Below, one piece after another: positions 44,923 to 53,887 of a stretch of 64,000 bases of DNA. The stretch covers positions 144,273 through 208,272 of the forward strand of contig JAGOQM010000004.1 in NCBI GenBank assembly GCA_017991555.1. Direction: 5' to 3'. The notes below the pieces were generated by a model. That model had not been told where the DNA came from, did no database searches, and worked only from the letters and a program-made list of their open reading frames with translations. Position numbers and translations under genes: made by a program. The DNA is from Neisseriaceae bacterium (GTDB lineage Bacteria; Pseudomonadota; Gammaproteobacteria; Burkholderiales; Neisseriaceae). Positions within the stretch are counted from its first letter, which is position 1, and the number at the start of each line of letters is the position of its first letter.

Positions 44923-45804
44923 ATGCGTGCGTGGTGGTGGCTGTTGTGTGTGAGTGTGGGGCTTCAGGCTCAGACCGTGGGTGCTTTGTCGGAAGTGCCA
45001 GCGGTGATTAAAGCGCCTGAAGGACAGGCGTTTTACGCCGAGCAAATGAGCGGTGTGATGCGCGCGGCACCTTACGGTGAGTGGCCGGAGGGCTTAGATG
45101 CCTCGGCGCGTGCGGCTTTTTTAAGCTGGCTGGCGCCCAGTGAGTCGGAAGCCACTTTGATCACGCTTGGCGCCAAGCGCTGGCAGCGTGATGGGCTGTT
45201 TGTGGGGGCGGCCTGCTTTGCGCCGGATCAGCGCAATGCGGTTGAGGCGATAGGCGCGGGTGAAACAACCTGCGGGACGGGCTATGTGGCCGGGGCCAGC
45301 GTGCCCAATCGCTTTTATGTGGGCGTTTTTGAAGGGGGCGGTGGCGTGTTGAAACCGCTGGCGCGGCTGGGCGGGCCATTGGCCGAGGCGCATGAAGGGC
45401 CTGATGGCGAGGTACGGCGCCCCGATGCTTACAATAAGCTGGATTTAGCGCCGTATCGTATCCGTCCTAATGAGGTGGCGATCGGGGTTCGAGCTGGCTT
45501 ACAGGTGGGTTACAGCGGCGGTGGCGCCTATGTCGAATATCTGGAACTGTATCGGGTGCAGGAAGGCGAACTGGTGAATGTGTTCAATGGCTTGGTGTAT
45601 GCGTTCTCGGACATTGCTGGAGAGTGGCATTCAGACGGTACGCGGGCGCACGACATTGATGAGGCGCAGTGGCAGGTGGTGATGCTGCCGACGCAAACCC
45701 ATGGTTTTTTTGATTTACAGCTGCGCCAAGGGCGTACGCGCCAGACGTATGTCTGGTCGGTATCAGAAGCGCGCTACGTGGCACGGGCGAGTCGGCCTTC
45801 ATGA
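44923..45804 (+). CDS. Exported hypothetical protein, 293 residues
   Basis: I do not recognise the family. The ATG at 44923, with AAGGAG upstream, gives a signal-peptide-like start (MRAWWWLLCVSVGLQAQTVGA), so the product is probably periplasmic or outer-membrane associated. The mature part is rich in glycine, tyrosine and acidic residues. Two cysteines (in GAACFAPDQ and ETTCGTGY) could form a disulfide. A longer frame to 44818 starts right after the alr terminator and lacks a signal. It is a likely single gene, 53 bases before the nucleosidase. Confidence 0.75.
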   Translation: MRAWWWLLCVSVGLQAQTVGALSEVPAVIKAPEGQAFYAEQMSGVMRAAPYGEWPEGLDASARAAFLSWLAPSESEATLITLGAKRWQRDGLFVGAACFAPDQRNAVEAIGAGETTCGTGYVAGASVPNRFYVGVFEGGGGVLKPLARLGGPLAEAHEGPDGEVRRPDAYNKLDLAPYRIRPNEVAIGVRAGLQVGYSGGGAYVEYLELYRVQEGELVNVFNGLVYAFSDIAGEWHSDGTRAHDIDEAQWQVVMLPTQTHGFFDLQLRQGRTRQTYVWSVSEARYVARASRPS

Positions 45805-45857
45805 GGCTTTGATGTGGCCAAGGCTGAGGGCGCTTCATCATAAAAAGGGGGTGTGAG

Positions 45858-46589
45858 ATGAGTGTGGCGCTATTGGCTGCGATGACAGCAGAGACAGAGC
45901 CTGTGCGTGCATTGATGCGGGACGTGACGCAGCGGGTTGAAAAAGGGTTGGTCATGCAAAGCGGCTGGCTGGCGGAGCAAGAGGTGGTGTTGGTGACGAC
46001 GGGCGTGGGTAAGGTCATGGCGGCGACGGCGGCGACAATGACGCTGTTGCTGGCATCGACTCGGCCTCGCGCCATGATTAATTTCGGTGTGGCAGGTGCG
46101 CTGTCGCCCAGCTTGTCCAAGGGGGATGTAGTGGTGGCTAGGGCCGTGGTCCATCACGATGTCGACGTCAGTGCCTTTGGCTATGCACCCGGGCAGGTGG
46201 TGGGCTGCCCGCCGCAGTTTCGGTCGGATCCGGCGCTTTTGGCGGCGGCTAAGGCCGGTGTGGCGGCCTTAGGCTGGGAATGTGGCGTGGGCCTGTTGGC
46301 CAGTGGGGACCAGTTTGTGCAAGGGACTGATCAGCAGGCGCGTATTCGACTGGCCTTTACGGACGTGGTTGCTGTGGACATGGAGGCGGCGGCGTTGGCA
46401 CAGGTGTGCCATCGTTTTAGCCTGCCTTTTGTGGCGGTGAAGGCTGTCTCGGACGGGGCAGGGGAAGCGGCCCGGGCGCAGTTTGAACAGGATTTGGCTC
46501 AGGTTTGTGGGCGTTGCGCCTTGGTGTTGCCATCGCTGCTGCAGGCGCTTTCTGGGCCAGCGTTGTCGCTGGCTCAAGGACGGGCATAA
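45858..46589 (+). CDS. mtnN: 5'-methylthioadenosine/S-adenosylhomocysteine nucleosidase family protein
   Basis: Predicted to cleave the glycosidic bond of MTA or SAH, for methionine salvage and removal of SAM by-products. The PNP/UDP fold motifs are present: LLAAMTAETEPV at the start, NFGVAGALSPSLSKGDVVVA, the ribose-binding glutamate in AVDMEAAALAQVC, and KAVSDGA, where the usual catalytic aspartate falls in SDG. At 243 residues it is slightly longer than E. coli MtnN. Futalosine hydrolase is a related alternative. It is convergent with mdh across a shared terminator. Confidence 0.85.
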   Translation: MSVALLAAMTAETEPVRALMRDVTQRVEKGLVMQSGWLAEQEVVLVTTGVGKVMAATAATMTLLLASTRPRAMINFGVAGALSPSLSKGDVVVARAVVHHDVDVSAFGYAPGQVVGCPPQFRSDPALLAAAKAGVAALGWECGVGLLASGDQFVQGTDQQARIRLAFTDVVAVDMEAAALAQVCHRFSLPFVAVKAVSDGAGEAARAQFEQDLAQVCGRCALVLPSLLQALSGPALSLAQGRA

Positions 46590-46606
46590 TGGATGCCAGC
46601 ATAAAA

Positions 46607-46638
46607 AAACACCCTTAGGGCTTGGCCTAAGGGTGTTT
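46607..46638. terminator. Bidirectional terminator between mtnN and mdh
   Basis: Perfect 13-bp stem (AAACACCCTTAGG and complement) with a 6-base loop; A-rich on the left and T on the right. Confidence 0.85.
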
Positions 46639-46653
46639 GGTGTGATTTAGTGC

Positions 46654-47634
46654 TTAGTTGAATAAGTGGGCCACGCCAGCTTGCTCTTCTTTTAGCTCGT
46701 TTAGGGTGATGTCGATGTGTTCTTGGCTGAACGCGTCGATCTCTAGGCCTTCAACGATTTTGTATTCGCCGTTTTCGCAGGTTACTGGGAAGCCGAACAT
46801 CACGTCTTTAGGGATGCCGTATTCGCCGTTTGAAGGAATGCCCATGGTCACCCATTTGCCGTTGGTGCCCAACACCCAGTCGCGGATGTGGTCGATGGCG
46901 GCGTTGGCGGCAGAGGCGGCGCTAGACAGGCCACGTGCTTCAATAATGGCGGCGCCACGTTTGCCCACGGTTGGCAAGAACACTTCTTTGTTCCAAACCT
47001 GATCATTGATCATGTCTTTAACGGCTTCGCCATCAATGGTGGCGTAGCGGTAGTCGGCGTACATGGTTGGGCTGTGGTTGCCCCAAACAAACGCTTTTTC
47101 AATTGAGCTAACCGGTTTTTGTACTTTATCGGCAATTTGGCTTAGGGCACGGTTGTGGTCTAGGCGCAGCATGGCGGTAAAGTTTTTAGGATTCAAATCA
47201 GGGGCGCTCTTCATGGCGATGTAGGCGTTGGTGTTGGCTGGGTTGCCCACAACCAATACTTTTACCTTGCGGTCGGCCACTTTGTTCAAGGCGGCGCCTT
47301 GTACGGTGAAGATTTCGGCGTTGGCCAACAGTAGGTCGGCGCGTTCCATGCCTTTAGAGCGTGGGCGTGAACCCACTAGAATGGCCACTTCAGCATCTTT
47401 AAACGCAACTTCTGGATCGTCCGTGGTGAACATGTCGGCCAATAATGGGAAGGCGCAGTCTTGCAGTTCCATCATCACGCCTTTGACGGCATTTTGAGCC
47501 TGTGGTAAATCCAATAGTTGTAAAATAACGGGTTGATCTTTGCCTAGCATTTCACCGCTGGCAATACGGAACAATAAAGCATAACCAATTTGACCAGCAG
47601 CGCCAGTAACGGCAACGCGAACAGGTTGTTTCAT
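46654..47634 (-). CDS. mdh: NAD-dependent malate dehydrogenase
   Basis: Interconverts malate and oxaloacetate in the TCA cycle. The N-terminal NAD site is [19 protein letters not shown]. The mobile loop is [16 protein letters not shown] (substrate arginines), and the catalytic histidine is in [13 protein letters not shown]. The 326-residue form is the type common in betaproteobacteria and actinobacteria. AGGAG lies upstream of the ATG. It faces away from the sdh-suc cluster and supplies oxaloacetate to GltA. Pathogenic Neisseria rely on the quinone-linked enzyme Mqo instead, as I recall. Confidence 0.96.
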   Translation of the reverse strand: MKQPVRVAVTGAAGQIGYALLFRIASGEMLGKDQPVILQLLDLPQAQNAVKGVMMELQDCAFPLLADMFTTDDPEVAFKDAEVAILVGSRPRSKGMERADLLLANAEIFTVQGAALNKVADRKVKVLVVGNPANTNAYIAMKSAPDLNPKNFTAMLRLDHNRALSQIADKVQKPVSSIEKAFVWGNHSPTMYADYRYATIDGEAVKDMINDQVWNKEVFLPTVGKRGAAIIEARGLSSAASAANAAIDHIRDWVLGTNGKWVTMGIPSNGEYGIPKDVMFGFPVTCENGEYKIVEGLEIDAFSQEHIDITLNELKEEQAGVAHLFN

Positions 47635-48044
47635 GTGAACGATCTCCTAGTTGATATGAAGGTTGGCAAAATGCCACTGCGTCAGAGGCGGTGAGGGGTG
47701 ACCATACATTCAGAAACAGCCAGGGCGATTAATGAATAAATGGTGACGGCTCACCGAAGTGACGGCCTGTTTACAAGGCGTCTTGTAAGGCGCACTGTCG
47801 TATTGGCTTAGGGGCGCTGCAGCGCTGACGCGCTAAAGCCGGTCACCAAGTTAAAGGTGTTGTGAGAACACGACAGTACACTTTAGATACGTCTAGACTG
47901 TGAACCTGATAATCATACAGAAAAATAACCATGCCGTTAAGCGAATAAGTGGCCTTAATGAGGCGTGACTTTAAAAAGAGCGGGTAGGGGTCTTATATAA
48001 GACCAAGTTTACAGGCCATGGTCAAACATGGTACAAATAGTGTT
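47635..48044. other. Divergent intergenic region mdh / gntR
   Basis: About 400 bases. Holds the promoters of both genes; I see no unambiguous -35/-10 pair. A GTCTAGAC palindrome is near 47893. No gene or repeat. Confidence 0.5.
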
Positions 48045-48776
48045 ATGAAAGCCACGAGCGTCCAAAAACGCCCCCTTTATGCCGAAGTAATGGCCCATAT
48101 TCAGGCGCAGGTCAGTGCCGGCGTCTATCGGCCGTTGCGTGCCATTCCCAGTGAATGGGATTTGGCCGAAGAATTAGGGGTGAGCCAAGGGACGGTGCGT
48201 AAAGCCATGAACGACCTGGTGCTGCAAGGGGTGTTGTATCGGCAGCAGGGCGTGGGCACTTTTGTTCATAATGTGATGAGCGATTGGGGGCGGTTGGCTT
48301 TACGGGCTTATGGTGCCAGTCGCCGTACGGACGCACAGCCAGCCCAAGAAATTTTAAGCGTTAAAAAAACCCATGCTTTAGATTTAGTGGCAGAGGGTTT
48401 GTCGTTAAAGCGTTCTCAGCCGGTGTGGCGCATTGTGTCGTTATGGCGCATTGGGGCACAGGTGGTGGCTTTGGATGAAGCCTACTTACCGTTTGATGGG
48501 CTGGAATGCTTGAATTTGCGCGACCTGTTGGACAGCGCAGGTTTGTATGAGTGTTTGCAAAAAGTACACGGGATACGTGTACAAGTAAAAGAAGAAGTGT
48601 TTTTAACGTCTACAATCAATAAAGAAGAAGCGTTGCTTTTAAAGAAAGAGCCAAATGCCGTGATGCTGACGGTTGTCCGCACCAGTGAAACGGTTCAAAA
48701 ACGACCAATTGAATGGCGTAAACGTACGGTTTTGACTGATTTTTATAGCCTGCATTTAATTTCTGAATCTGAGTGA
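48045..48776 (+). CDS. GntR-family (HutC/UTRA-type) transcriptional regulator
   Basis: Winged-helix regulator of 243 residues. The N-terminal DNA-binding domain has IPSEWDLAEELGVSQGTVRKAMNDLVLQGVLYRQQGVGTFV (about residues 35-75 of the frame). The UTRA ligand domain follows from about residue 100. It lies between mdh and sdhC and is in line with the TCA cluster, so control of sdh or mdh by a metabolite is a fair guess. The start is uncertain: an ATG at 48018 is in frame and neither has a good ribosome binding site. Confidence 0.85.
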   Translation: MKATSVQKRPLYAEVMAHIQAQVSAGVYRPLRAIPSEWDLAEELGVSQGTVRKAMNDLVLQGVLYRQQGVGTFVHNVMSDWGRLALRAYGASRRTDAQPAQEILSVKKTHALDLVAEGLSLKRSQPVWRIVSLWRIGAQVVALDEAYLPFDGLECLNLRDLLDSAGLYECLQKVHGIRVQVKEEVFLTSTINKEEALLLKKEPNAVMLTVVRTSETVQKRPIEWRKRTVLTDFYSLHLISESE

Positions 48777-48962
48777 TAGGGTGGTTTAATTGACCGCTTT
48801 AGCCAGAATGCTGAATGATATCAGGTGAGAAACTAGTCAAAAAAGGCCAATCAGAGTAAATTATGGCCTTGGACTTTAAAGTAAATCTAAACGTCATGTG
48901 TTGATTTGCGGCAAAGTTTATTTTTTTCGGTGGTGTTTTTATTTGGTTTGTAAGGAATCCTA

Positions 48963-49343
48963 ATGCAAAAACAAAGACCTGTATACTTGGATGTGCCCAA
49001 GCTCGCAATGAGTTTGCCTATTCCAGCTATCATTTCAATCATGCACCGCATCAGCGGTGTGGCGCTGTTTGTCGCGCTCCCTTTCTTGCTCTACCTTCTG
49101 TCAGGCACATTAAGTCAAGAAGAACAGTTTGCTAGCTACCAAGCGCTCGTGGCTCACCCTTTGGTGAAAATCGCGCTATTGGGCCTATTGTGGGGCTATT
49201 TGCACCACTTTTGTGCTGGTATTCGTTTCTTGTTTATTGACATCCATAAAGGTTTGGAATTGCCAACGGCACGCTTGACTGCCCGATTAGTTGTGGTAAT
49301 CAGCTTGGCCTTGACCGTTATTTTGGGAGCGTGGTTATGGTAG
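48963..49343 (+). CDS. sdhC: Succinate dehydrogenase cytochrome b556 subunit
   Basis: Membrane anchor of complex II that binds heme b and quinone. The start MQKQRPVYLDVPKLAMSLPIPAIISIMHRISGVALF carries the SdhC signature with heme-region serine/arginine (HRISG). Three hydrophobic segments cover about 25-50, 65-90 and 103-126. The second heme-side histidines are in LHHFCAGIRFL. AAGGAA is 6 bases before the ATG. It is the first gene of the TCA cluster and overlaps sdhD by 7 bases. Confidence 0.95.
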   Translation: MQKQRPVYLDVPKLAMSLPIPAIISIMHRISGVALFVALPFLLYLLSGTLSQEEQFASYQALVAHPLVKIALLGLLWGYLHHFCAGIRFLFIDIHKGLELPTARLTARLVVVISLALTVILGAWLW

Positions 49344-49681
49344 ATCGTAAGTTAACAGGCGCTCATTACGGTGTGCGCGATTGGGTGATGCAACGCATTA
49401 CGGCTGTATTGATGATTATCTACACCGTATTAATGGTGTTGTTCTTGGTGGGCATGCCCCAAGATTTTGCTTCATGGCAGGCGTTTTTTGCCCAAACTTG
49501 GGTGCGCGTGTTTACTCAAGTGAGCTTTATTGCGGTGTTGTTACACGCATGGGTGGGTATTCGTGACTTATGGATGGATTACCTTCAAAGCGCAGCATTA
49601 CGTTTGTTCTTGCACACAGCCACCATCGTATGGTTAGTGGGCTGTTTTGTTTACTCGGTTAAAGTGATTTGGGGGCTGTAA
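49337..49681 (+). CDS. sdhD: Succinate dehydrogenase membrane anchor subunit
   Basis: Second complex II anchor, 114 residues with three transmembrane segments. [19 protein letters not shown] and the heme-ligand region [16 protein letters not shown] identify it. The ATG at 49337 lies inside the end of sdhC; a GTG two codons earlier is less likely. The stop overlaps the sdhA start (TAATG), so all sdh genes are translationally coupled. Confidence 0.95.
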   Translation: MVDRKLTGAHYGVRDWVMQRITAVLMIIYTVLMVLFLVGMPQDFASWQAFFAQTWVRVFTQVSFIAVLLHAWVGIRDLWMDYLQSAALRLFLHTATIVWLVGCFVYSVKVIWGL

Positions 49682-51444
49682 TGACATTTCCTGTTCGTCG
49701 ATTTGATGCCGTGATTGTCGGTGGTGGTGGCGCAGGTTTGCGTGCTGCCTTGCAATTGTCTAAAGCAGGCTTAAGCACTGCTGTTTTGTCTAAAGTGTTT
49801 CCTACCCGTTCTCACACGGTTGCGGCTCAAGGCGGTATTTCTGCGTCTTTGGGTAACGTTCAAGAAGACCGTTGGGATTGGCACATGTACGACACCGTTA
49901 AAGGGTCGGACTGGCTAGGTGACCAAGACGCGATTGAATTTATGTGCCGCCGTGCGCCAGACGCCGTGGTGGAACTAGAACACATGGGCATGCCTTTTGA
50001 CCGCGTTGAAAGCGGCAAAATTTACCAACGTCCGTTTGGTGGCCACACCGCCGAACACGGTAAGCGTGCGGTAGAGCGCGCTTGTGCCGTTGCTGACCGT
50101 ACCGGTCATGCCATGCTGCATACTTTGTACCAACAAAACGTTCGTGCCAACACCCAGTTCTTTGTGGAATGGATGGCATTGGACCTAATCCGCGACGACG
50201 ACGGTGACGTAGTAGGCGTGACGGCTTTAGAAATGGAAACGGGCGAAACCTTTATTTTCCATGCTAAAGCCGTTTTGTTTGCCACTGGTGGCGCAGGCCG
50301 TATTTACGCTTCTTCTACCAACGCCTTTATGAACACTGGCGATGGCTTGGGCATGGCCGCACGTGCTGGTGTGCCGCTAGAAGACATGGAATTCTGGCAG
50401 TTCCACCCCACTGGCGTGGCCGGTGCTGGCGTGTTGATTACCGAAGGCGTGCGTGGTGAAGGCGGGATCTTGCTGAACAGCGAAGGCGAACGTTTCATGG
50501 AGCGTTATGCCCCAACCGTGAAAGACTTGGCTTCTCGCGACGTGGTGTCACGCGCAATGGCCATGGAAATTCACGAAGGTCGTGGCTGTGGCAAAAACAA
50601 AGACTACGTATTGTTGAAATTGGACCACTTGGGCGCCGATAAGATTATGGAAAAACTGCCGGGCATTCGCGAAATCGCGATTAAATTTGCCGGCGTTGAC
50701 CCAATCACCGACCCGATTCCTGTGGTGCCTACCTGTCACTACATGATGGGCGGCATTCCAACCAACTACCACGGTGAAGTTGTGGCCCCTAAAGGCGACG
50801 ATCTAGAAGCCAAGGTTAATGGTTTCTACGCTGCTGGTGAGTGTGCTTGTGCTTCTGTGCACGGCGCCAACCGCTTGGGTACCAACTCATTGCTAGACTT
50901 GGTGGTGTTCGGTAAATCTGCTGGTGACAGCATGGTTGAATACATCAACAGCCACGAAAACCACAAGCCGCTGCCTGCGAACGCCGGTGAGTTGACCAAA
51001 ACGCGTCTAGAGCGCTTGGAAAACCAAACCAACGGTGAGAACGTGGATCAAGTGCGTACCGACATCCAGCGCATGGTGCAAGCACACGCGGGTGTGTTCC
51101 GTACCGACGCATTATTGGCCGAAGGCGTAGAAGGCATTAAAGCATTGGCCAAACGCGTCGCCAAGACCGAAATCAAAGACAAGAGCCAGGTGTGGAATAC
51201 GGCCCGCATGGAAGCCTTGGAAGTGGATAACTTAATTGAAGTGGCTGTGGCAACCTTAGTGTCTGCTGAAGCACGTAAAGAGTCTCGTGGCGCTCACGCC
51301 TCTGACGACCATCCTGAACGTGACGACGCGAACTGGATGAAACACACGTTCTACTATCCAGAAACCGGCACCTTATCGTACAAGCCTGTACACACCAAAC
51401 CATTGAGCGTTGAGTACATCAAACCGCAAAAACGTGTGTACTAA
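49681..51444 (+). CDS. sdhA: Succinate dehydrogenase flavoprotein subunit
   Basis: Catalytic FAD subunit of complex II, 587 residues. The FAD dinucleotide fold is [17 protein letters not shown]. The covalent flavin histidine is in [14 protein letters not shown] (about residue 45). Active-site segments [22 protein letters not shown] and [10 protein letters not shown] are present. The start is the ATG overlapping the sdhD stop; the frame's earlier codons belong to sdhD. sdhB follows after 15 bases. Confidence 0.97.
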   Translation: MTFPVRRFDAVIVGGGGAGLRAALQLSKAGLSTAVLSKVFPTRSHTVAAQGGISASLGNVQEDRWDWHMYDTVKGSDWLGDQDAIEFMCRRAPDAVVELEHMGMPFDRVESGKIYQRPFGGHTAEHGKRAVERACAVADRTGHAMLHTLYQQNVRANTQFFVEWMALDLIRDDDGDVVGVTALEMETGETFIFHAKAVLFATGGAGRIYASSTNAFMNTGDGLGMAARAGVPLEDMEFWQFHPTGVAGAGVLITEGVRGEGGILLNSEGERFMERYAPTVKDLASRDVVSRAMAMEIHEGRGCGKNKDYVLLKLDHLGADKIMEKLPGIREIAIKFAGVDPITDPIPVVPTCHYMMGGIPTNYHGEVVAPKGDDLEAKVNGFYAAGECACASVHGANRLGTNSLLDLVVFGKSAGDSMVEYINSHENHKPLPANAGELTKTRLERLENQTNGENVDQVRTDIQRMVQAHAGVFRTDALLAEGVEGIKALAKRVAKTEIKDKSQVWNTARMEALEVDNLIEVAVATLVSAEARKESRGAHASDDHPERDDANWMKHTFYYPETGTLSYKPVHTKPLSVEYIKPQKRVY

Positions 51445-51459
51445 GGAAGGGGAACAGAC

Positions 51460-52164
51460 ATGGAAAAATTTCGTTTTCAAGTATATCGCTACAATCCTGA
51501 TGTGGATGCCAAGCCTTACATGCAAGACTATGAGCTTGAGCTAGAGCCAACCGACGTGAAATTGTTGGACGCGATGGTTAAGTTAAAAGCGCAAGACGAC
51601 AGCTTTGCGTTCCGCCGCTCTTGCCGCGAAGGCATTTGTGGTTCGGACGGCATGAACATTAACGGCAAGAACGGCCTGGCCTGTTTGACCGACGTTCGTG
51701 CTTTGAAACAACCGATTCAATTGCGTCCTTTGCCAGGCTTGCCTGTGATTCGTGACCTGATTGTGGATATGGCTCAGTTCTTTAAGCAATATCACTCAAT
51801 CAAACCATACGTGGTGAACGATGAGCCAGCGCCTGAGCGTGAGCGTTTGCAAACCCAAGCACAACGTAAAGAATTAGATGGGCTATACGAGTGTATTTTG
51901 TGCGCGTGTTGCTCAACTGCCTGTCCTTCGTTCTGGTGGAATCCGGATAAGTTCGTGGGCCCTTCTGGTTTGTTAAACGCCTACCGCTTCATCGTGGATT
52001 CGCGTGATACCCGAACCAATGAGCGTTTAGATGATCTAAATGACCCATACCGCTTGTTCCGTTGCCATACCATTATGAACTGTGTGGATGTGTGTCCTAA
52101 ACACTTGAACCCCACCCGTGCGATTGGCAAGATCAAAGAAATAATGTTGAAGCGTGCTGTATGA
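51460..52164 (+). CDS. sdhB: Succinate dehydrogenase iron-sulfur subunit
   Basis: Carries three Fe-S clusters from FAD to quinone. [2Fe-2S] cysteines are in SCREGICGSDGMNINGK and the following LAC. The [4Fe-4S]/[3Fe-4S] motifs are CILCACCSTACPS and CHTIMNCVDVCPK. 234 residues is the usual length. AAGGAAGGGG precedes the ATG. It overlaps sdhE by 4 bases (ATGA). Confidence 0.97.
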   Translation: MEKFRFQVYRYNPDVDAKPYMQDYELELEPTDVKLLDAMVKLKAQDDSFAFRRSCREGICGSDGMNINGKNGLACLTDVRALKQPIQLRPLPGLPVIRDLIVDMAQFFKQYHSIKPYVVNDEPAPERERLQTQAQRKELDGLYECILCACCSTACPSFWWNPDKFVGPSGLLNAYRFIVDSRDTRTNERLDDLNDPYRLFRCHTIMNCVDVCPKHLNPTRAIGKIKEIMLKRAV

Positions 52165-52412
52165 CGCAATATGACGAAGCGGCGAAACGGCGCATTCGTT
52201 GGGTGGCCATGCGCCGAGGCTTGTTGGAACTGGACATCGTTCTGAACAAGTTCTTGGCGACTGAATTTGATGCGCTGACCGACGATGAGCTGGCAGTATT
52301 TTGCCAAATACTAGATTTACCTGATCAAGAGTTTTTATCCATTGTGAATGGCAAATCTGAACCAGAAGATCCTGCGTTGCTCCCGCTGATTAACCGCCTG
52401 CGGGCGGTTTAA
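52161..52412 (+). CDS. sdhE: FAD assembly factor SdhE
   Basis: Small chaperone that promotes covalent flavination of SdhA. The 83 residues include RRIRWVAMRRGLLELDIVLNKFL, the family's RGxxE motif (RGLLE). Coupled to sdhB by ATGA. Its last codons and stop form a hairpin (AACCGCC / GGCGGTT, 52392-52409) without a T run, which may protect the upstream mRNA end or partly separate sdh from gltA. Confidence 0.93.
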   Translation: MTQYDEAAKRRIRWVAMRRGLLELDIVLNKFLATEFDALTDDELAVFCQILDLPDQEFLSIVNGKSEPEDPALLPLINRLRAV

Positions 52413-52436
52413 GCGACGGGCTAATGTAATAATAAC

Positions 52437-52444
52437 AAGGAGAA
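52437..52444 (+). promoter_or_regulatory. gltA ribosome binding site complementary to the sRNA CU-rich stretch
   Basis: AAGGAGAA before the gltA ATG is an exact 8-base complement of TTCTCCTT in all three sRNAs; ACA just upstream extends the match with one bulge. Confidence 0.5.
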
Positions 52445-52448
52445 GTTC

Positions 52449-53735
52449 ATGTCAAAAAACGTTACTTTAAATGTTGAAGGACAAGAGCCTGTAGGCCTAC
52501 CTGTCTTATCTGGTAGCTTAGGCCCTGATGTGGTTGATATTCGTGCCTTAAATAAAGAAACCGGTATGTTTACCTTTGACCCCGGCTTTGTGTCTACCGC
52601 AAGCTGCGAGTCAAAAATTACCTTTATTGATGGCGACAAGGGTCAGTTGTACTATCGTGGTTACCCGATTGAACAGTTGGCTGAAAACAGCGACTATCTA
52701 GAAACTTGCTATTTGTTGATTTATGGCGAATTGCCAACGGCAGAACAAAAGAAAGAATTCGAACACGTGATTGGTCACCACACCATGGTGAACGAACAAC
52801 TGACTTGGTTCTTCCGCGGTTTCCGTCGCGATGCTCACCCTATGTCAATGATGGTGGGGGTGGTGGGTGCTTTAGCAGCCTTCTACCAAGACAGCTTGGA
52901 CATCAACAATCCACAACACCGTACCGTTGCCATTAATCGTATGATTTCTAAAATCCCAACGATTGCGGCCATGTGCTATCGCTACTCAATTGGTGCCCCG
53001 TTCAATTATCCAAAAAATGATTTATCGTACACCGCCAACTTTTTACACATGATGTTTGCAACGCCATGTGAAGAATACGTGCCAAACCCAGTATTGGTTC
53101 GTGCGCTTGACCGCATCTTCATCTTGCATGCTGACCATGAACAAAATGCCTCTACCTCTACCGTGCGTTTGGCTGGCTCTTCTGGCGCCAACCCATTTGC
53201 CTGTATTGCTGCGGGCATTGCTTGTTTGTGGGGCCCTGCTCACGGTGGTGCGAACGAAGCAGTATTGAAAATGTTGGATGAGATTGGCGACGTGAGCAAT
53301 GTAGAAGAGTTCATGGAAGGCGTGAAAGAGCGTCGTTACCGCTTGATGGGCTTTGGACACCGTGTGTACAAAAACATGGATCCACGTGCCAAAATCATGC
53401 GTGAAACCTGCCATGAAGTGTTGAATGAACTAGGGTTACATGACGATCCTAAATTCAAATTGGCCATGGCTTTGGAAAAAATTGCGCTGGAAGATCCTTA
53501 CTTCATCGAGCGTAAATTGTATCCAAACGTGGACTTCTACTCCGGCATCGTGTTGTCTGCATTAGGCATTCCTGTGTCTATGTTTACCGTGATCTTTGCT
53601 TTGGCACGGACCGTAGGTTGGATTAGCCACTGGGCTGAGATGATCGCCGATCCACAACAAAAAATCGGTCGTCCTCGCCAGCTATACACTGGTGCAGAAC
53701 GTCGCGACTATGTGGCCACTGAAGCACGTAAGTAA
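52449..53735 (+). CDS. gltA: Citrate synthase (type I)
   Basis: Condenses acetyl-CoA and oxaloacetate. The 428-residue protein has the catalytic histidines in [13 protein letters not shown] and [14 protein letters not shown] and the aspartate in [16 protein letters not shown]. The N-terminal beta domain (about 1-60) marks the hexameric, NADH-inhibited Gram-negative type. The strong AAGGAGAA ribosome binding site is also a predicted sRNA target. A terminator after it separates it from sucA. Confidence 0.97.
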   Translation: MSKNVTLNVEGQEPVGLPVLSGSLGPDVVDIRALNKETGMFTFDPGFVSTASCESKITFIDGDKGQLYYRGYPIEQLAENSDYLETCYLLIYGELPTAEQKKEFEHVIGHHTMVNEQLTWFFRGFRRDAHPMSMMVGVVGALAAFYQDSLDINNPQHRTVAINRMISKIPTIAAMCYRYSIGAPFNYPKNDLSYTANFLHMMFATPCEEYVPNPVLVRALDRIFILHADHEQNASTSTVRLAGSSGANPFACIAAGIACLWGPAHGGANEAVLKMLDEIGDVSNVEEFMEGVKERRYRLMGFGHRVYKNMDPRAKIMRETCHEVLNELGLHDDPKFKLAMALEKIALEDPYFIERKLYPNVDFYSGIVLSALGIPVSMFTVIFALARTVGWISHWAEMIADPQQKIGRPRQLYTGAERRDYVATEARK

Positions 53736-53745
53736 TCATTGAAGC

Positions 53746-53778
53746 GGTTGGCTGCCGAAGGTAGCCAACCATTTTTTG
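53746..53778 (+). terminator. Terminator of gltA
   Basis: GGTTGGCT / AGCCAACC stem extended by two further pairs, six T at the end. Confidence 0.85.
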
Positions 53779-53887
53779 AGGGGTTTATCCCAGCAACGTT
53801 TCGTAAAACCATTTGGTTTTAGTCATAACCGGTAAGTGGTTTTGCCAAATTTTGTCTGTACTGTCTTAACCTTAAGGGGCTTATGCC

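Noticed and set aside
48843..48870. Hairpin AAGGCCA / TGGCCTT before sdhC as a gntR terminator
   Set aside because: On the + strand it is followed by GGAC rather than T; the T run lies on the minus strand, where no gene needs it. Too weak to call.
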